A stretch of DNA of 64,000 nucleotides from CBDCVA01 sp965222935 [NCBI: Candidatus Latescibacterota bacterium] (GCA_965222935.1 CBDCVA010000002.1:1240001-1304000), one strand, 5' to 3'. Positions 49,438 through 59,384 are shown, counted from the stretch's first letter. Numbers and translations: made by a program. The notes: a model not told the origin generated them from the sequence alone.

Positions 49438-51921
49438 ATGACGGATGCGTTCGAGGCATTTTTGCCCTTCGTGATACGACCGAACCAGTATCTGGCGAAT
49501 GAGCTTTATGTTGTCACCAAGGCTCCCGAGACGGTCGGCGTGCAGGTGGCACTGGCTTTTCCCGATGCGTACGAGCGGGGGCAGGCAGCGCTTATGACGC
49601 AGACGCTCTATCACGTCCTCAACCGTCAACCCAATGTCCTGGCCGAACGCGTCTTCGCCCCGTGGGAGGATATGGAGCGGGAACTGCGGGCGCGGCGGCT
49701 CGGGCTCGTGACGCTCGAATCGCACCGTCCGCTCAACGCTTTCGACGTCATCTGGTTCACACTCCCCTCCGCGATGACGTACACGAATGTGTTCACGATG
49801 CTTGACCTCGGGGATCTGCCGCTGCGCTCGGCAGAACGAGGTCCGGAGGCGCCTCTCATCATCGCCGGCGGACCCGCAGCGAGCAACCCGGAGCCGATGG
49901 CGGCCTTTGTGGATGCCTTCGCGATCGGCGATCCTGAGGCGGTGCTCCCGCCGGTGCTGGAGGTCATCGGCTCACTGCGTGCGGACCGCACGCCACGCCA
50001 TGCCATCCTGCGCGCGCTTGCGGAGATCGATGGGGTCTACGTGCCGAGTTGTTATTTTCCGTGTGAGCGGCAGAACGGAGGCGGTTCGGTGGAGGCTCAG
50101 AATGGCTTCCCCGCCGTGGTGCGCGGGCACTACCTCGCCGAACTCGGGCCCGATCTGTACCCGGAGCGACCCATCGTCCCGACGTTGAAGACGATGCCCG
50201 ACAGGCTACCGGTCGAGGTCGCGCGTGGCGGGGCCGCCATGGGCTGTGACGTGCCAACGCCCTTGGGGCCGCGGCGCGAGCGCTCGCCCGAGGCAGTGGT
50301 GGCCCAGGCGGAGAGGAACGTGTGTGCTGGCGGCTGGGAAGAGATCGCTCTGGTGGCGCCGGCCCCCTGCACTCATGGAGCGCTAGACGACCTCGTCGTG
50401 TGCCTATCGGAGACGCTCGCGACCAAGCGCGTGGCCGTGGCGCTGCCGCCGCTCTTACCCGGTACGTTCACGCCGAGGCTCGCGGAGGCACTGGCGCGCA
50501 CACGCAAGACACCGCTGGCGCTGATGCTGCAAGCGGGGCCCGGTGCGGATCCCATAGAGGCCGATGTGGTTGTCCGTGCGGCACAGCTCGCGTTCGATCT
50601 TGTGTGGCCAGGGCTGACGCTTTATGCATCGCTGGGCAGACCGGGGGAGGACAGGGGAACCCTCGAAGGGCTGGTGCAGGTGACGCGCCGTACCGCCGAG
50701 ATAGCGCGGCGCGCAGGCGGCAAGCTGGTACACCTGGTCGTGGAGCCCTCGGTGCCGCTGCCGTGCGATGCGCTCGAGCGAGAGCCACTCGTCGCCACCG
50801 ACGAGCTCGAGAAGCGCGCCACAATGCTCAAGCGGCAGATCCGCGGACGAAACGTCCGGCTCAGGTGGCGCGGGACGGAGGCTTCGCGCGTGCATGCCCT
50901 GTTGGCACGCGGGGACCGGCGCGTCGGGGATGTCGCGCTCGCGGCCTGGCAAGACGGCGCGCGGTTCGACGGGTGGGCAACCCACTTCGAATTCTCGCGC
51001 TGGTGCGCGGCGTGGCGCACCGCCAACGTGGATCCCGAGCCCTATTGGGCAGGCCCTGGGCCGGAGGGGCCTCTGGGCTGGAGGCACATCGCCCTGGCAC
51101 CGAGCGCACCAAAGACACAGCCTAAAGGGAAAGTTCATCCGTTACAGCAAGTACTCCCGAGGGGTGAAAGCGCTCGGGATGAGCGCTATGGCCGCGGTCG
51201 GAGGCAGCGGCGTAAAACCCTTCCCGAAGAGGTGCGGACGATGGTGCGGGTGGAGTACTCGAAGGCCGGGGCGCTGCGGTTCGTCTCCCACCTCGATCTC
51301 GTACGCCTCTTCGATCGGGCGACGCGGCGGGCGGGGCTGCCCATCCGTTACTCCCGGGGACATCACCCTCACCCAGAACTGGCGTTTGGTCCCCCACTGC
51401 CGCTGGGGATCGAGGGAGAGGCGGAGTACTTCGATATGACGCTGGAGGGCGCGTTGCCTCGCGGGCTCGTCGCACATCTGGATCGAGCGCTGCCCCCCGG
51501 CCTGAAGGTGACGCGCATGAAGTTACTGTACGGGAAAGTTCGCTCGCTGGACGCGGCGATCAATCTCGCCCACTACCAGGCGCAACTCGGGGAGGACCCC
51601 GACGAACTCGAGGCCCAGATCGCAGCCTTTCGCGCGCGGTCAGTCTGTCCAGTGGTACGCACGACGGACAATGGAGCCCGCGAGATTGACGTGCGCCCCC
51701 TAGTCAGCGACCTGGAAGTGGAGCCGGCAAAGACAGAGGAAGGAACAGCCCGAGTGGATATGTGGCTCGCGGTGGGGCAACGAGGGACGGCGCGACCGGA
51801 CGATGTGCTGAGCGCAGCCTTCGGCTTGGATCGACGCGAGGCAGTAACAGTCATGGTGCGGCGCGTTGGTCTGTTCATCGAGCGCGATGGTCTGCGTGTG
51901 ACGCCTATGGATGTCGTCTAG
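49438..51921 (+). CDS. TIGR03960/TIGR03936 fusion protein: degenerate radical SAM domain plus DUF2344
   Basis: The 827-residue protein combines an N-terminal B12-binding-like/radical SAM half and a C-terminal DUF2344 half (VRVEYSKAGALRFVSHLDLVR onward, about residue 605). Homologues read RGCTRGCRFCQAG and bind a 4Fe-4S cluster; here residues 263-273 read RGGAAMGCDVP, so two of three cysteines (C-x3-C-x2-C) are missing. The rest, including PRRERSPEAVVAQAERN, aligns well. The family normally sits just upstream of RNase G, as here (51 bp). Activity as a radical SAM enzyme is therefore unlikely. Confidence 0.85.
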   Translation: MTDAFEAFLPFVIRPNQYLANELYVVTKAPETVGVQVALAFPDAYERGQAALMTQTLYHVLNRQPNVLAERVFAPWEDMERELRARRLGLVTLESHRPLNAFDVIWFTLPSAMTYTNVFTMLDLGDLPLRSAERGPEAPLIIAGGPAASNPEPMAAFVDAFAIGDPEAVLPPVLEVIGSLRADRTPRHAILRALAEIDGVYVPSCYFPCERQNGGGSVEAQNGFPAVVRGHYLAELGPDLYPERPIVPTLKTMPDRLPVEVARGGAAMGCDVPTPLGPRRERSPEAVVAQAERNVCAGGWEEIALVAPAPCTHGALDDLVVCLSETLATKRVAVALPPLLPGTFTPRLAEALARTRKTPLALMLQAGPGADPIEADVVVRAAQLAFDLVWPGLTLYASLGRPGEDRGTLEGLVQVTRRTAEIARRAGGKLVHLVVEPSVPLPCDALEREPLVATDELEKRATMLKRQIRGRNVRLRWRGTEASRVHALLARGDRRVGDVALAAWQDGARFDGWATHFEFSRWCAAWRTANVDPEPYWAGPGPEGPLGWRHIALAPSAPKTQPKGKVHPLQQVLPRGESARDERYGRGRRQRRKTLPEEVRTMVRVEYSKAGALRFVSHLDLVRLFDRATRRAGLPIRYSRGHHPHPELAFGPPLPLGIEGEAEYFDMTLEGALPRGLVAHLDRALPPGLKVTRMKLLYGKVRSLDAAINLAHYQAQLGEDPDELEAQIAAFRARSVCPVVRTTDNGAREIDVRPLVSDLEVEPAKTEEGTARVDMWLAVGQRGTARPDDVLSAAFGLDRREAVTVMVRRVGLFIERDGLRVTPMDVV

Positions 51922-51972
51922 GACCACACCGGTCGTGCCCATCAGTGTCAAAAGTTTGAGAAGGTGTGAAAC

Positions 51973-53508
51973 GTGAAAACGGAAATTGTCATCAACGAAG
52001 CAGTCCACGAGAACCGAATCGCGATCCTTGAGGATGGCCAACTTGTCGAGATCCTCGTCGAGCGGCCCGAAGAGGAACGCACGGTAGGCAACGTATACAA
52101 GGGCATCGTCGAGACAGTGCTGCCGGGCATGCAGGCGGCGTTCGTGAACATCGGCGGCGATAAGAACGCTTTCCTGCATGCCTCGGATGTGGCTCAGGCC
52201 GACGATGAGGAGATAGACGCTGACGATGCCGACGAGGATCGGTTCACCTCGCGGTCGAGACGGCGCCGCTATGCGCCAATCGAGACGGTCCTGTCCAAGA
52301 AACAGGAGATTTTGGTCCAGGTCACCAAGGAGCCGCTGGGGACCAAGGGTCCTCGGGTGACGACGGAGTTGTCGTTCGCGGGCCGGTTCACCGTGCTCAT
52401 GCCTGGCTCGAAGCTCGTCGGGGTGTCACGCAAGATCGGCAACTGGAGCGAGAAGCGGCGGCTGAAAAAGATCGCACACGCGCTCAACACGGAAGGCTCT
52501 GGCCTGATCGTGCGCACCGTCGCCTCGGACCGCTCCGAGACGGAGCTGGAGGCGGATGTGCGGGGGCTGACGAAGGTCTGGACGAACACCCAGCGTCACT
52601 CGCAACGGGCGAAGGCGCCGGCGCTTGTGCACGAGGAATTGGGGATGACGTCCAGTCTCATCCGCGACCTGTTCACCGACGATGTTGCTCGCGTGGTGAT
52701 CGACTCGCGTCGCGGCAACAAGGAGATCCTCCAGTACCTGCGATCGGTCTCGCCCCACCTCCAGAGCCGAGTGGAGCTCTACAAGGAGTCCACACCCACC
52801 TTCGATGCCTTCGGAATCGAGCGCGAGATCGAGCGGGCACAGTCGCGGACGGTGTGGCTCAAGCACGGGGGCTCGATAGTCATCGACCACACCGAAGCGC
52901 TGGTGACCATCGACGTCAACACGGGCAAGTTCGTGAATGGATCGGACCAGGAAGTGGCCATCTTGCAGACCAATCTGGAGGCGGCGCGGGAGATCGCACG
53001 GCAGATCCGGCTGCGGGACATCGGAGGGATCATCGTCATCGACTTCATCGACATGGCGCCGCACCGCAACCGGCGGCGGGTGTTCGAGGAGTTCGTGAAA
53101 GTGATCAAGCGCGACCGAGCCAAGACAACGGTGCTGCCGATCAATGATTTCGGTCTCCTGGACATGACCCGCCAAAGGACGCGCCCCGACCTGATGTACA
53201 CTTTCAGCGAGGCGTGCCCTATCTGCGACGGGCTGGGCCGCGTGCAGGGGCGCGACACGACGCTGACCAAGATCGAACGATGGCTCAGGCGCGCCAAGCC
53301 TCATATCCGCGAGCGAGAGCTTGTATTGAGCGTCCACCCCAACATGGCCGACTACATCCTAGAGAACGACGGCGCCAGACTTAAGCCGCTAAACCGGACC
53401 GTCGGCGTGCATGTGGACGTGGCCAGGGACGTCAACCTCGCTCTGGACCAGTACAGGGTGATTTCCTGCCGGTCGCACGAGGACCTGACCGATGCCTTCA
53501 AAGAGTGA
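51973..53508 (+). CDS. rng: Ribonuclease G/E
   Basis: GTG 51973 opens a 511-residue protein. The S1 domain (VGNVYKGIVETVLPGMQAAF) comes first, then the 5'-sensor and RNase H-like regions; catalytic aspartates lie in TIDVNTGKFVNG and IIVIDFIDM, and the zinc link is CPICDGLGR. It processes and decays RNA. Lacks the long C-terminal scaffold of RNase E, fitting RNase G. Its 3' end overlaps yicC by 17 bases. Confidence 0.92.
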   Translation: MKTEIVINEAVHENRIAILEDGQLVEILVERPEEERTVGNVYKGIVETVLPGMQAAFVNIGGDKNAFLHASDVAQADDEEIDADDADEDRFTSRSRRRRYAPIETVLSKKQEILVQVTKEPLGTKGPRVTTELSFAGRFTVLMPGSKLVGVSRKIGNWSEKRRLKKIAHALNTEGSGLIVRTVASDRSETELEADVRGLTKVWTNTQRHSQRAKAPALVHEELGMTSSLIRDLFTDDVARVVIDSRRGNKEILQYLRSVSPHLQSRVELYKESTPTFDAFGIEREIERAQSRTVWLKHGGSIVIDHTEALVTIDVNTGKFVNGSDQEVAILQTNLEAAREIARQIRLRDIGGIIVIDFIDMAPHRNRRRVFEEFVKVIKRDRAKTTVLPINDFGLLDMTRQRTRPDLMYTFSEACPICDGLGRVQGRDTTLTKIERWLRRAKPHIRERELVLSVHPNMADYILENDGARLKPLNRTVGVHVDVARDVNLALDQYRVISCRSHEDLTDAFKE

Positions 53509-54421
53509 AGGCGAAGCGAGCATCCCCGCTAAGTTCGATGGGGTGCGCAGCATGACCGGCTTCGGACATGGCGAGGTGGAGGCCAACAGCACCCGGGTCA
53601 CGGCGGAGATCCGATCCCTCAACGGCCGGTTCTGCGAGGTGTCGGTCCGGCTGCCCAGGGGAGTGGCGACCTTGGAGACGGGTGTGATCGAGGCCGTGCA
53701 GAAGCGGGTGAAGCGGGGCAGAGTGAATGTGAACATCGCGGCGCAGGAAGCGGCGAACGGAGCGGTCGCCTTGGTCGTGGACACCGACCTAGCGCGGCAG
53801 TACCGGAACCTGCTAGCCCGGCTGAAGGCGGAGCTGGGGTTGGCGGGTGAGGTGGATCTGAGCCTAGTCGCGGGCCTGTCGGACGTGGTGCGCCGCGACG
53901 CCGACGAGCGCGACCTCGAGGTTCAGCGGCCGCTGATCGAGGCGGCGGTCGAGGCAGCGCTGGATGAGATGATCTGCATGCGTGAGGCCGAAGGGACGCG
54001 GCTAGCACAGGACCTCGCCGAGCGGTGCGAGCGGCTGGTGCGGCTGGTGGAGACGATCGAGAGGGCGACGGCGGGGCGCGCGGATGCCCGCATGGAGCGG
54101 CTACGTGAGCGGCTCGCACAACTGGTGGGACCGGGTACGCCTCTGGACCCGCAGCGGCTGGAGTTGGAGGTAGCGCTACTAGCGGAGCGCAGCGACGTAG
54201 TCGAAGAACTGGTCCGCCTCCGAAGCCACATCGAAGGGTTCATGGCGACGCTGTCCGGTGGCGGCGACATGGGGCGGCGACTGGGCTTCCTGCTTCAGGA
54301 GATCCAGCGCGAGGTGAACACGATTGGAGCCAAGGCCGCCGATGTCGAGGTCTCCGGCCTGACGGTCGAAGTGAAGGAGGAAGTCGAGCGGCTACGCGAG
54401 CAGGTCCAGAACCTCGAATAG
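53492..54421 (+). CDS. yicC: YicC-family endoribonuclease
   Basis: The 309-residue protein has RSMTGFGHGEVE at residues 19-30, the family's usual opening, which means the true start may be ATG 53552. DUF1732 at the C-terminus (MGRRLGFLLQEIQREVNTIGAK) is intact. E. coli YicC degrades RNA including RyhB. It overlaps rng and heads the conserved yicC-gmk-rpoZ block. Confidence 0.9.
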   Translation: MPSKSEGEASIPAKFDGVRSMTGFGHGEVEANSTRVTAEIRSLNGRFCEVSVRLPRGVATLETGVIEAVQKRVKRGRVNVNIAAQEAANGAVALVVDTDLARQYRNLLARLKAELGLAGEVDLSLVAGLSDVVRRDADERDLEVQRPLIEAAVEAALDEMICMREAEGTRLAQDLAERCERLVRLVETIERATAGRADARMERLRERLAQLVGPGTPLDPQRLELEVALLAERSDVVEELVRLRSHIEGFMATLSGGGDMGRRLGFLLQEIQREVNTIGAKAADVEVSGLTVEVKEEVERLREQVQNLE

Positions 54422-54561
54422 GACCTTGGAAGAGAACCTTTTGCAGGATGTAATCCAGCAGAACTTACGCAGGTATTCCCTCGAGGGCCATGCAGGCGTT
54501 TGAGGAGCGAGAGTGTTGTTCGGCGGAGTTCATCATCGGTTGCACTAGGGCGGCAACGGCC

Positions 54562-55227
54562 ATGAGCGACAGCGCGGATCGAGAGAGCTCTCCGCAGGTC
54601 AGCGTCTCGGACGTCGGGCTGCTAGTCGTGCTCTCGGCGCCCTCAGGTGTCGGGAAGACCGCGACCCTCATGGATGTGGTGGCCCGCGAGCCCAAGGCCA
54701 CGTTCAGCGTATCGGTGACGACGCGTCCGCCAAGACCGAATGAACGGTCGGGCAAGCATTACACTTTTGTCTCCCCCGAGACATTCGACCGGATGATCGA
54801 GGCAGGGGAACTCCTGGAGTGGACGGGGGTGTATGGGGCACGATACGGAACGCCCCGAGCACCCGTGCTGGAGGCACTGGAGCGGGGACAGATCGTCCTG
54901 CTAGACGTGGACGTCCAGGGGGCGACCCAAGTCAAGGCAGCGCTGCCTCAGTGCGTCTCGATATTTCTGGCACCGCCTTCACTAGAGATCCTCGAGAGGC
55001 GGCTGCGCGACCGCGGGACCGAATCAGAGGAGGGCATCCAGAACCGGCTACAACAGTCGATGACCGTGATTGCCACCGCCAGCAACTATGACTACTTCAT
55101 CATCAACCACGACATAGCATCCAGCGCCACCTCGGTGCTCACCGCCATCAGGGCGGAGCAGGCGCGGACAGCACGTCTAGGAGGTGAAAAGTTTGTCGCC
55201 GATTTCTGCCGAAGACTTGCAGGTTAA
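54562..55227 (+). CDS. gmk: Guanylate kinase
   Basis: ATG 54562 is preferred over 54490. The P-loop APSGVGKTATLM, SVTTRPPRPNE and KHYTFVS (GMP binding) are all present. It phosphorylates GMP to GDP. The C-terminus overlaps the start of rpoZ. The first 20 residues are an unconserved Ser/Asp-rich extension, a little longer than usual. Confidence 0.92.
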   Translation: MSDSADRESSPQVSVSDVGLLVVLSAPSGVGKTATLMDVVAREPKATFSVSVTTRPPRPNERSGKHYTFVSPETFDRMIEAGELLEWTGVYGARYGTPRAPVLEALERGQIVLLDVDVQGATQVKAALPQCVSIFLAPPSLEILERRLRDRGTESEEGIQNRLQQSMTVIATASNYDYFIINHDIASSATSVLTAIRAEQARTARLGGEKFVADFCRRLAG

Positions 55228-55426
55228 GAGTGGGGCCAACATCTACGAGGTCGTGATAGCAGCAGCCTGGGCGGCGCGCAAGATCAACAATCGCCGGCGG
55301 GACCACCCGGACGCGACAGTCCGGTCGAATGACCGCGCCGTCCAAGACGCCATCGAGCGGATCGCCGGCGGGAAGATTCGCGTCATCTACCCGGTCGATC
55401 TGTCCGAGAGTGAAATGGAAGAGTAA
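55193..55426 (+). CDS. rpoZ: DNA-directed RNA polymerase omega subunit
   Basis: TTG 55193 lies 8 bases after AGGAGG; the GTG at 55184 overlaps that site. The 77-residue product has the omega core: IYEVVIAAAWAARKINN followed by DRAVQDAIERIAGGKI. It stabilises beta' in RNA polymerase. The gene starts inside gmk. Confidence 0.88.
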   Translation: MSPISAEDLQVKSGANIYEVVIAAAWAARKINNRRRDHPDATVRSNDRAVQDAIERIAGGKIRVIYPVDLSESEMEE

Positions 55427-55441
55427 GCCGGGCGGCGTGAG

Positions 55442-56170
55442 ATGGCGATGAGCAGCCAGGGTCGCGACCTGGCGCGACGCTATATTCAACAGGCGCTCGA
55501 ACTGGGTGACGGCGAGTGGCTGGTCGGCCGGCAATCCGCACCGTCGAGGCCGGAGACCCGCTCCGAAGGCGCGGACGAGGCTCGCGAAGGCAGCCCCTTG
55601 GAACCGCGTTCGCTCGCCGTGCTGGAGCAGGAGGCCTCGACTTGCACGCGGTGTCGCCTGGCGGAGGGGCGCGCGCAGGTCGTTTTCGGCAGCGGCCCGC
55701 CGCGTGCCGACGTGATGTTCATCGGGGAAGGGCCGGGGGCCGAGGAAGACCGTCAGGGCCTGCCCTTCGTCGGCCCCGCGGGCAAGCTCCTCACGCGAAT
55801 CATTCAGTCGGTTGACCTGAAGCGGGAGGCGGTCTATATCGCAAACATCATCAAGTGCCGTCCCCCGCAAAACCGCGATCCGCTGACCGATGAGGCGGCC
55901 GCATGCCGTCCGTGGCTGGATGGGCAGATCGCGACCGTGGACCCCAAAATCATTGTGGCGCTAGGGAGGGTCGCGGCTCAGTACCTGCTAGGCACATCAG
56001 ACGCGCTTTCCAAACTGCGCGGGGCCGTGCACGAGTGGCGAGGACGGAAGGTAATCGTAACTTACCACCCAGCTGCACTGTTACGCAATCCGAACTGGAA
56101 GCGCCCGGCGTGGGAGGACATGCAGGCCTTCATGCGGACCTACCAGGCGCTCACCAGAGATCACGGATAA
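55442..56170 (+). CDS. Uracil-DNA glycosylase, type 4 (Fe-S)
   Basis: The 242-residue enzyme has the four cluster cysteines C68, C71, C139 and C155, the uracil-binding GEGPGAEEDRQGLPFVGPAG, and the motif YHPAALLRNPNWKRPAW. The first 60 residues are a variable extension. It excises uracil from DNA. It lies 15 bases after rpoZ and 6 before dnaB. Confidence 0.93.
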   Translation: MAMSSQGRDLARRYIQQALELGDGEWLVGRQSAPSRPETRSEGADEAREGSPLEPRSLAVLEQEASTCTRCRLAEGRAQVVFGSGPPRADVMFIGEGPGAEEDRQGLPFVGPAGKLLTRIIQSVDLKREAVYIANIIKCRPPQNRDPLTDEAAACRPWLDGQIATVDPKIIVALGRVAAQYLLGTSDALSKLRGAVHEWRGRKVIVTYHPAALLRNPNWKRPAWEDMQAFMRTYQALTRDHG

Positions 56171-56176
56171 CAAGCC

Positions 56177-57616
56177 ATGGCCGAGCAATCTCTAGTCCAA
56201 AGGCGCAATATCGAGGGGCCGACGCGCGTGCCGCCTCAGGCGGAGGAAGTGGAGCGCTACGTCCTGGGAGCGCTTCTGATCGACCCGGAAGCGATACCAA
56301 AGGCCATCGAGGTGCTCGACGACCCGAGTTGCTTCTATCACAGGGCCCATCAGAAGATCTACGAAGCCATCTGCCAAATGTTCAACCGGGACGATGAGGC
56401 TGTCGACCAGATCACCGTCGCCGAGGAGCTTCGCAAGAGGAGGGATCTCGAGGATGTCGGCGGCTCGCTGTATCTGGCGCAGCTAGCGGGAGAGGTACCC
56501 ACGTCAGCGAACGTCGAGTACCATGCGCGCATCATCTTCGAGAAAGCACTCCTGAGGCGTCTGATCGACGTCAGTACGCAGACGGCTGCCGAATCGTACG
56601 ATGCTGCCGCTGAGGTAGAAAACATCCTGGACCGTGCGGAGGAGCGGATCTTCAGCATCGCGCAGGGCCGCCTTCGGCGCGGATTCGTGGGCGCGGAGCA
56701 GCTGTTCCACCGCGCGTACGAAACCATCGAGCGCACGGAGACCGCACCGGGCTTCGTCACAGGCGTCCCGATGGGCTATCCGAGGCTGGACGAGCTTCTG
56801 GCGGGCTTGCAGCGCTCGGACCTGATCATCATCGCGGGGCGGCCCTCGATGGGGAAGACGGCCTTCGCGCTGGACATTGCGCGCCACGCTGCACTCTCCG
56901 ATCCGCCGCGCACCGTCGCAATCTTCTCGATCGAGATGGCGGATGAGCAGGTCGCGCATCGCCTGTTGTGCGCCCAGGCGCGCGTGAACCTGCACAGACT
57001 GCGTACACGGCGCCTGTCCGACGAAAAATGGCGGGACCTGAGCCACGCGGTGGGCTACCTGGCGGAGGCACCGCTCTACGTGGACGATGCGCCCACCCCG
57101 ACCGTCCTGGAAATCAAGGCGAAGGCTCGCAGGCTCAAGTCAGAGGTGGGCAAGCTCGACCTGGTGGTCGTGGATTACCTGCAGTTGATCGGTGCGACGG
57201 TCCAGTCGGACAGCAGAACGCAGGAGATCTCGGAGATCAGCCGGGCGCTCAAGGCCCTGGCGCGTGAGCTAGAGGTGCCTGTGATCGCCTGCTCGCAGCT
57301 CTCCCGTGCGCCAGAGATGCGCGGCGGCGACCACAGGCCGCAGCTCTCAGACCTGCGCGAATCGGGCGCCATCGAGCAGGACGCCGACGTGGTCATGTTC
57401 GTATATCGGCCCAAGGTCTACGGGGTGACCAAGGATCGCCACGGCGAGTTGCTGTCCAGCGAGAACGTCGCCGAAATCATGGTCGAAAAACAACGCAACG
57501 GGCCCACGGACACCATCCCGCTCCTATGGATACCCAGTTGCGCCAGCTTCGAGAATCTCGCCCCCGAACTGGAGCCTCCCCCCGCCTCGGCTCCCGAGGA
57601 TGACGGCTTCGCCTAG
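56177..57616 (+). CDS. dnaB: Replicative DNA helicase DnaB
   Basis: The 479-residue hexameric helicase has an N-terminal domain (QAEEVERYVLGALLIDPEAI), then RecA core with Walker A GRPSMGKTAFALDIA, Walker B LVVVDYLQLIGA, and the C-terminal SENVAEIMVEKQRNGP. No intein. It unwinds the fork and recruits primase. Confidence 0.95.
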   Translation: MAEQSLVQRRNIEGPTRVPPQAEEVERYVLGALLIDPEAIPKAIEVLDDPSCFYHRAHQKIYEAICQMFNRDDEAVDQITVAEELRKRRDLEDVGGSLYLAQLAGEVPTSANVEYHARIIFEKALLRRLIDVSTQTAAESYDAAAEVENILDRAEERIFSIAQGRLRRGFVGAEQLFHRAYETIERTETAPGFVTGVPMGYPRLDELLAGLQRSDLIIIAGRPSMGKTAFALDIARHAALSDPPRTVAIFSIEMADEQVAHRLLCAQARVNLHRLRTRRLSDEKWRDLSHAVGYLAEAPLYVDDAPTPTVLEIKAKARRLKSEVGKLDLVVVDYLQLIGATVQSDSRTQEISEISRALKALARELEVPVIACSQLSRAPEMRGGDHRPQLSDLRESGAIEQDADVVMFVYRPKVYGVTKDRHGELLSSENVAEIMVEKQRNGPTDTIPLLWIPSCASFENLAPELEPPPASAPEDDGFA

Positions 57617-57658
57617 TGCAGCGCCCTCCTGGGTCGCGCTACGGTCGTCTCGTCAGCC

Positions 57659-58462
57659 ATGCAGTGGTCAGCCGCCAGTCATCCCGGCCTCGTGATTCGC
57701 GCGCTGGGCGCCGTGGGCGCGCACGTGATCGCCTTTTTAGCGGTGCTGGGTGGAATGATCACGCTCGGGGCCCGGACGCTGGCGGTGGCGCACGAAGTCG
57801 CGAAAAACCCTCGGCTGACGCTGTTGGAGATGCGCGAGATGGGGATCCGATCCCTGCCTCTCGTGGCGGTGATCTCGATCTTCGGCGGCGCGACGACGGC
57901 CTGGCAGGCGGACTACCAGCTATCGGAATACGTCCCTCCGCGCTTCATAGGGGGCGGCGTATTGCGGACGATCCTGATCGAGTTGGGGCCGGTGCTGACG
58001 GCGCTGGTGGTAGCAGGACGCGTGGGGGCGTCCATAGCGGCGGAGCTGGGGACGATGCGTGTGACCGAGCAGATCGATGCGCTAGCAGCGATGGGGATCA
58101 ACCCCGTTCGCTACCTGGTGCTGCCTCGGATCGTCGCGGGCTTGGTGGTCCTACCGACCCTGATGATTTTCGCCGATATCTGCGGCGTGGGGGGAGGCTT
58201 CGTCGTCGCCACGAGCCTTCTGGACATCACGCCTGAGACCTTCATTTACGGTATGCGCAGTTTCTTCCATGGCCAAGACGTGAGCGTGGGCCTTTTCAAG
58301 AGCCTTCTCTTCGGCGGGGTCATCACGCTGGTGGGCTGCTACCACGGCTTCAACGCGCGTGGCGGAGCGGAAGGCGTGGGGGCAGCGGCGATCCGCGCTT
58401 TCGTAGACGCCTCGGTGGCCATCTTGATCTGCAACTACCTGGCCGCCTCGCTGTGGTTTTGA
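57659..58462 (+). CDS. mlaE: MlaE-type ABC permease
   Basis: The 267-residue permease has the MlaE signature: VISIFGGATTAWQADYQL, IELGPVLTALVVAGRVGASI, and AELGTMRVTEQIDALAAMG, with about five hydrophobic segments. It forms the inner-membrane core of the lipid-trafficking Mla complex. It is coupled to mlaF (ATGA) 42 bases after dnaB; no MCE (mlaD) gene follows here. Confidence 0.92.
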   Translation: MQWSAASHPGLVIRALGAVGAHVIAFLAVLGGMITLGARTLAVAHEVAKNPRLTLLEMREMGIRSLPLVAVISIFGGATTAWQADYQLSEYVPPRFIGGGVLRTILIELGPVLTALVVAGRVGASIAAELGTMRVTEQIDALAAMGINPVRYLVLPRIVAGLVVLPTLMIFADICGVGGGFVVATSLLDITPETFIYGMRSFFHGQDVSVGLFKSLLFGGVITLVGCYHGFNARGGAEGVGAAAIRAFVDASVAILICNYLAASLWF

Positions 58463-59307
58463 TGAGCGAAGAGGGCGCGGAGCGAAAGGGAGCACCGCGG
58501 CTCCACCTCGAGGGCGTGTACAAGTGGCTCGGGGACCATCCAGTTCTGCAAGGCGTAGATCTGGAGATTCGGCCCCGGGAGATCCTGGTCGTCATCGGGC
58601 GTAGCGGTTGCGGCAAGAGCGTCCTACTCAAGCACATCATCGGCCTTATACGTCCCGACGAGGGCCACGTATGGGTGGATGGGCAGGACATCAGCCAACT
58701 CGATGAGGCGGAGTTGCTTCCGATCCGTCGCCGCTTCGGGATGGTCTTTCAAGGGGGAGCGTTGCTCGACTCGCTCACAGTGGCCGAGAACGTCGGCCTG
58801 GGGCTGGTAGAGAACTTTGACCTGCCACCCTCGGAGGTGGCGCGGCGCGTCAGTGGGAAGCTGGAGCTGGTGGGGCTGGCGGGGATTGAGCCCATGATGC
58901 CTGCGGCGTTGTCGGGCGGGATGCGCAAGCGGGTGGCCATTGCCCGCGCGCTGGCGATGGACCCCGACATCATCCTCTACGATGAGCCGACGACGGGCCT
59001 GGACCCCATCATGTCGGCGATCATCTGTGGCCTCATCATGGACCTCCGTTCGACGCTCGGCGTCACGTCCGTGGTGGTCACCCACGACATGGAAAGCGCC
59101 GTGCAGATCGGCGACTGCGTGGCCATGCTACACCGGGGCAACATCCGATTCGAAGGGGCGCCCCAGGAACTGCGGGAGGCGTCGGACCCCGCTGTGCGGC
59201 AGTTCGTGGAGGGACGCGCTGAAGGGCCTATCCAGCCCGGCGTGGCGGACCACTGGGAGGCCGGGCGTCGGCAGCATCGGATGTCGGTGCGTAGACAATA
59301 CTCTTGA
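58462..59307 (+). CDS. mlaF: MlaF-type ABC ATP-binding protein
   Basis: ATG 58462 overlaps the mlaE stop. The 281-residue ATPase shows GRSGCGKSVLLKH (Walker A), LSGGMRKRVAIARAL (signature with the MlaF Met-Arg-Lys) and IILYDEPTTGLDP (Walker B), then VVTHDME. Its last 40 residues are an unusual Arg/Gln-rich tail. The stop codon is part of the next gene's -35 box. Confidence 0.92.
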   Translation: MSEEGAERKGAPRLHLEGVYKWLGDHPVLQGVDLEIRPREILVVIGRSGCGKSVLLKHIIGLIRPDEGHVWVDGQDISQLDEAELLPIRRRFGMVFQGGALLDSLTVAENVGLGLVENFDLPPSEVARRVSGKLELVGLAGIEPMMPAALSGGMRKRVAIARALAMDPDIILYDEPTTGLDPIMSAIICGLIMDLRSTLGVTSVVVTHDMESAVQIGDCVAMLHRGNIRFEGAPQELREASDPAVRQFVEGRAEGPIQPGVADHWEAGRRQHRMSVRRQYS

Positions 59308-59332
59308 CAGGCGCGCTATCATAACATATAAT
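59304..59332 (+). promoter_or_regulatory. Perfect consensus sigma-70 promoter for the cold-shock gene
   Basis: TTGACA (59304-59309), 17 bases, TATAAT (59327-59332). Both hexamers and the spacing match consensus exactly, and the -35 box shares bases with the mlaF stop. Transcription should begin near 59339. Confidence 0.9.
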
Positions 59333-59384
59333 GTTGCGATCAAGACGTTAGGGCACGATGTTTTGGACGCGGGAATTCTGGTGG

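Noticed and set aside
57616-58236. 206-codon ORF overlapping mlaE
   Set aside because: Shadow frame of mlaE, which has complete family motifs in the correct frame.
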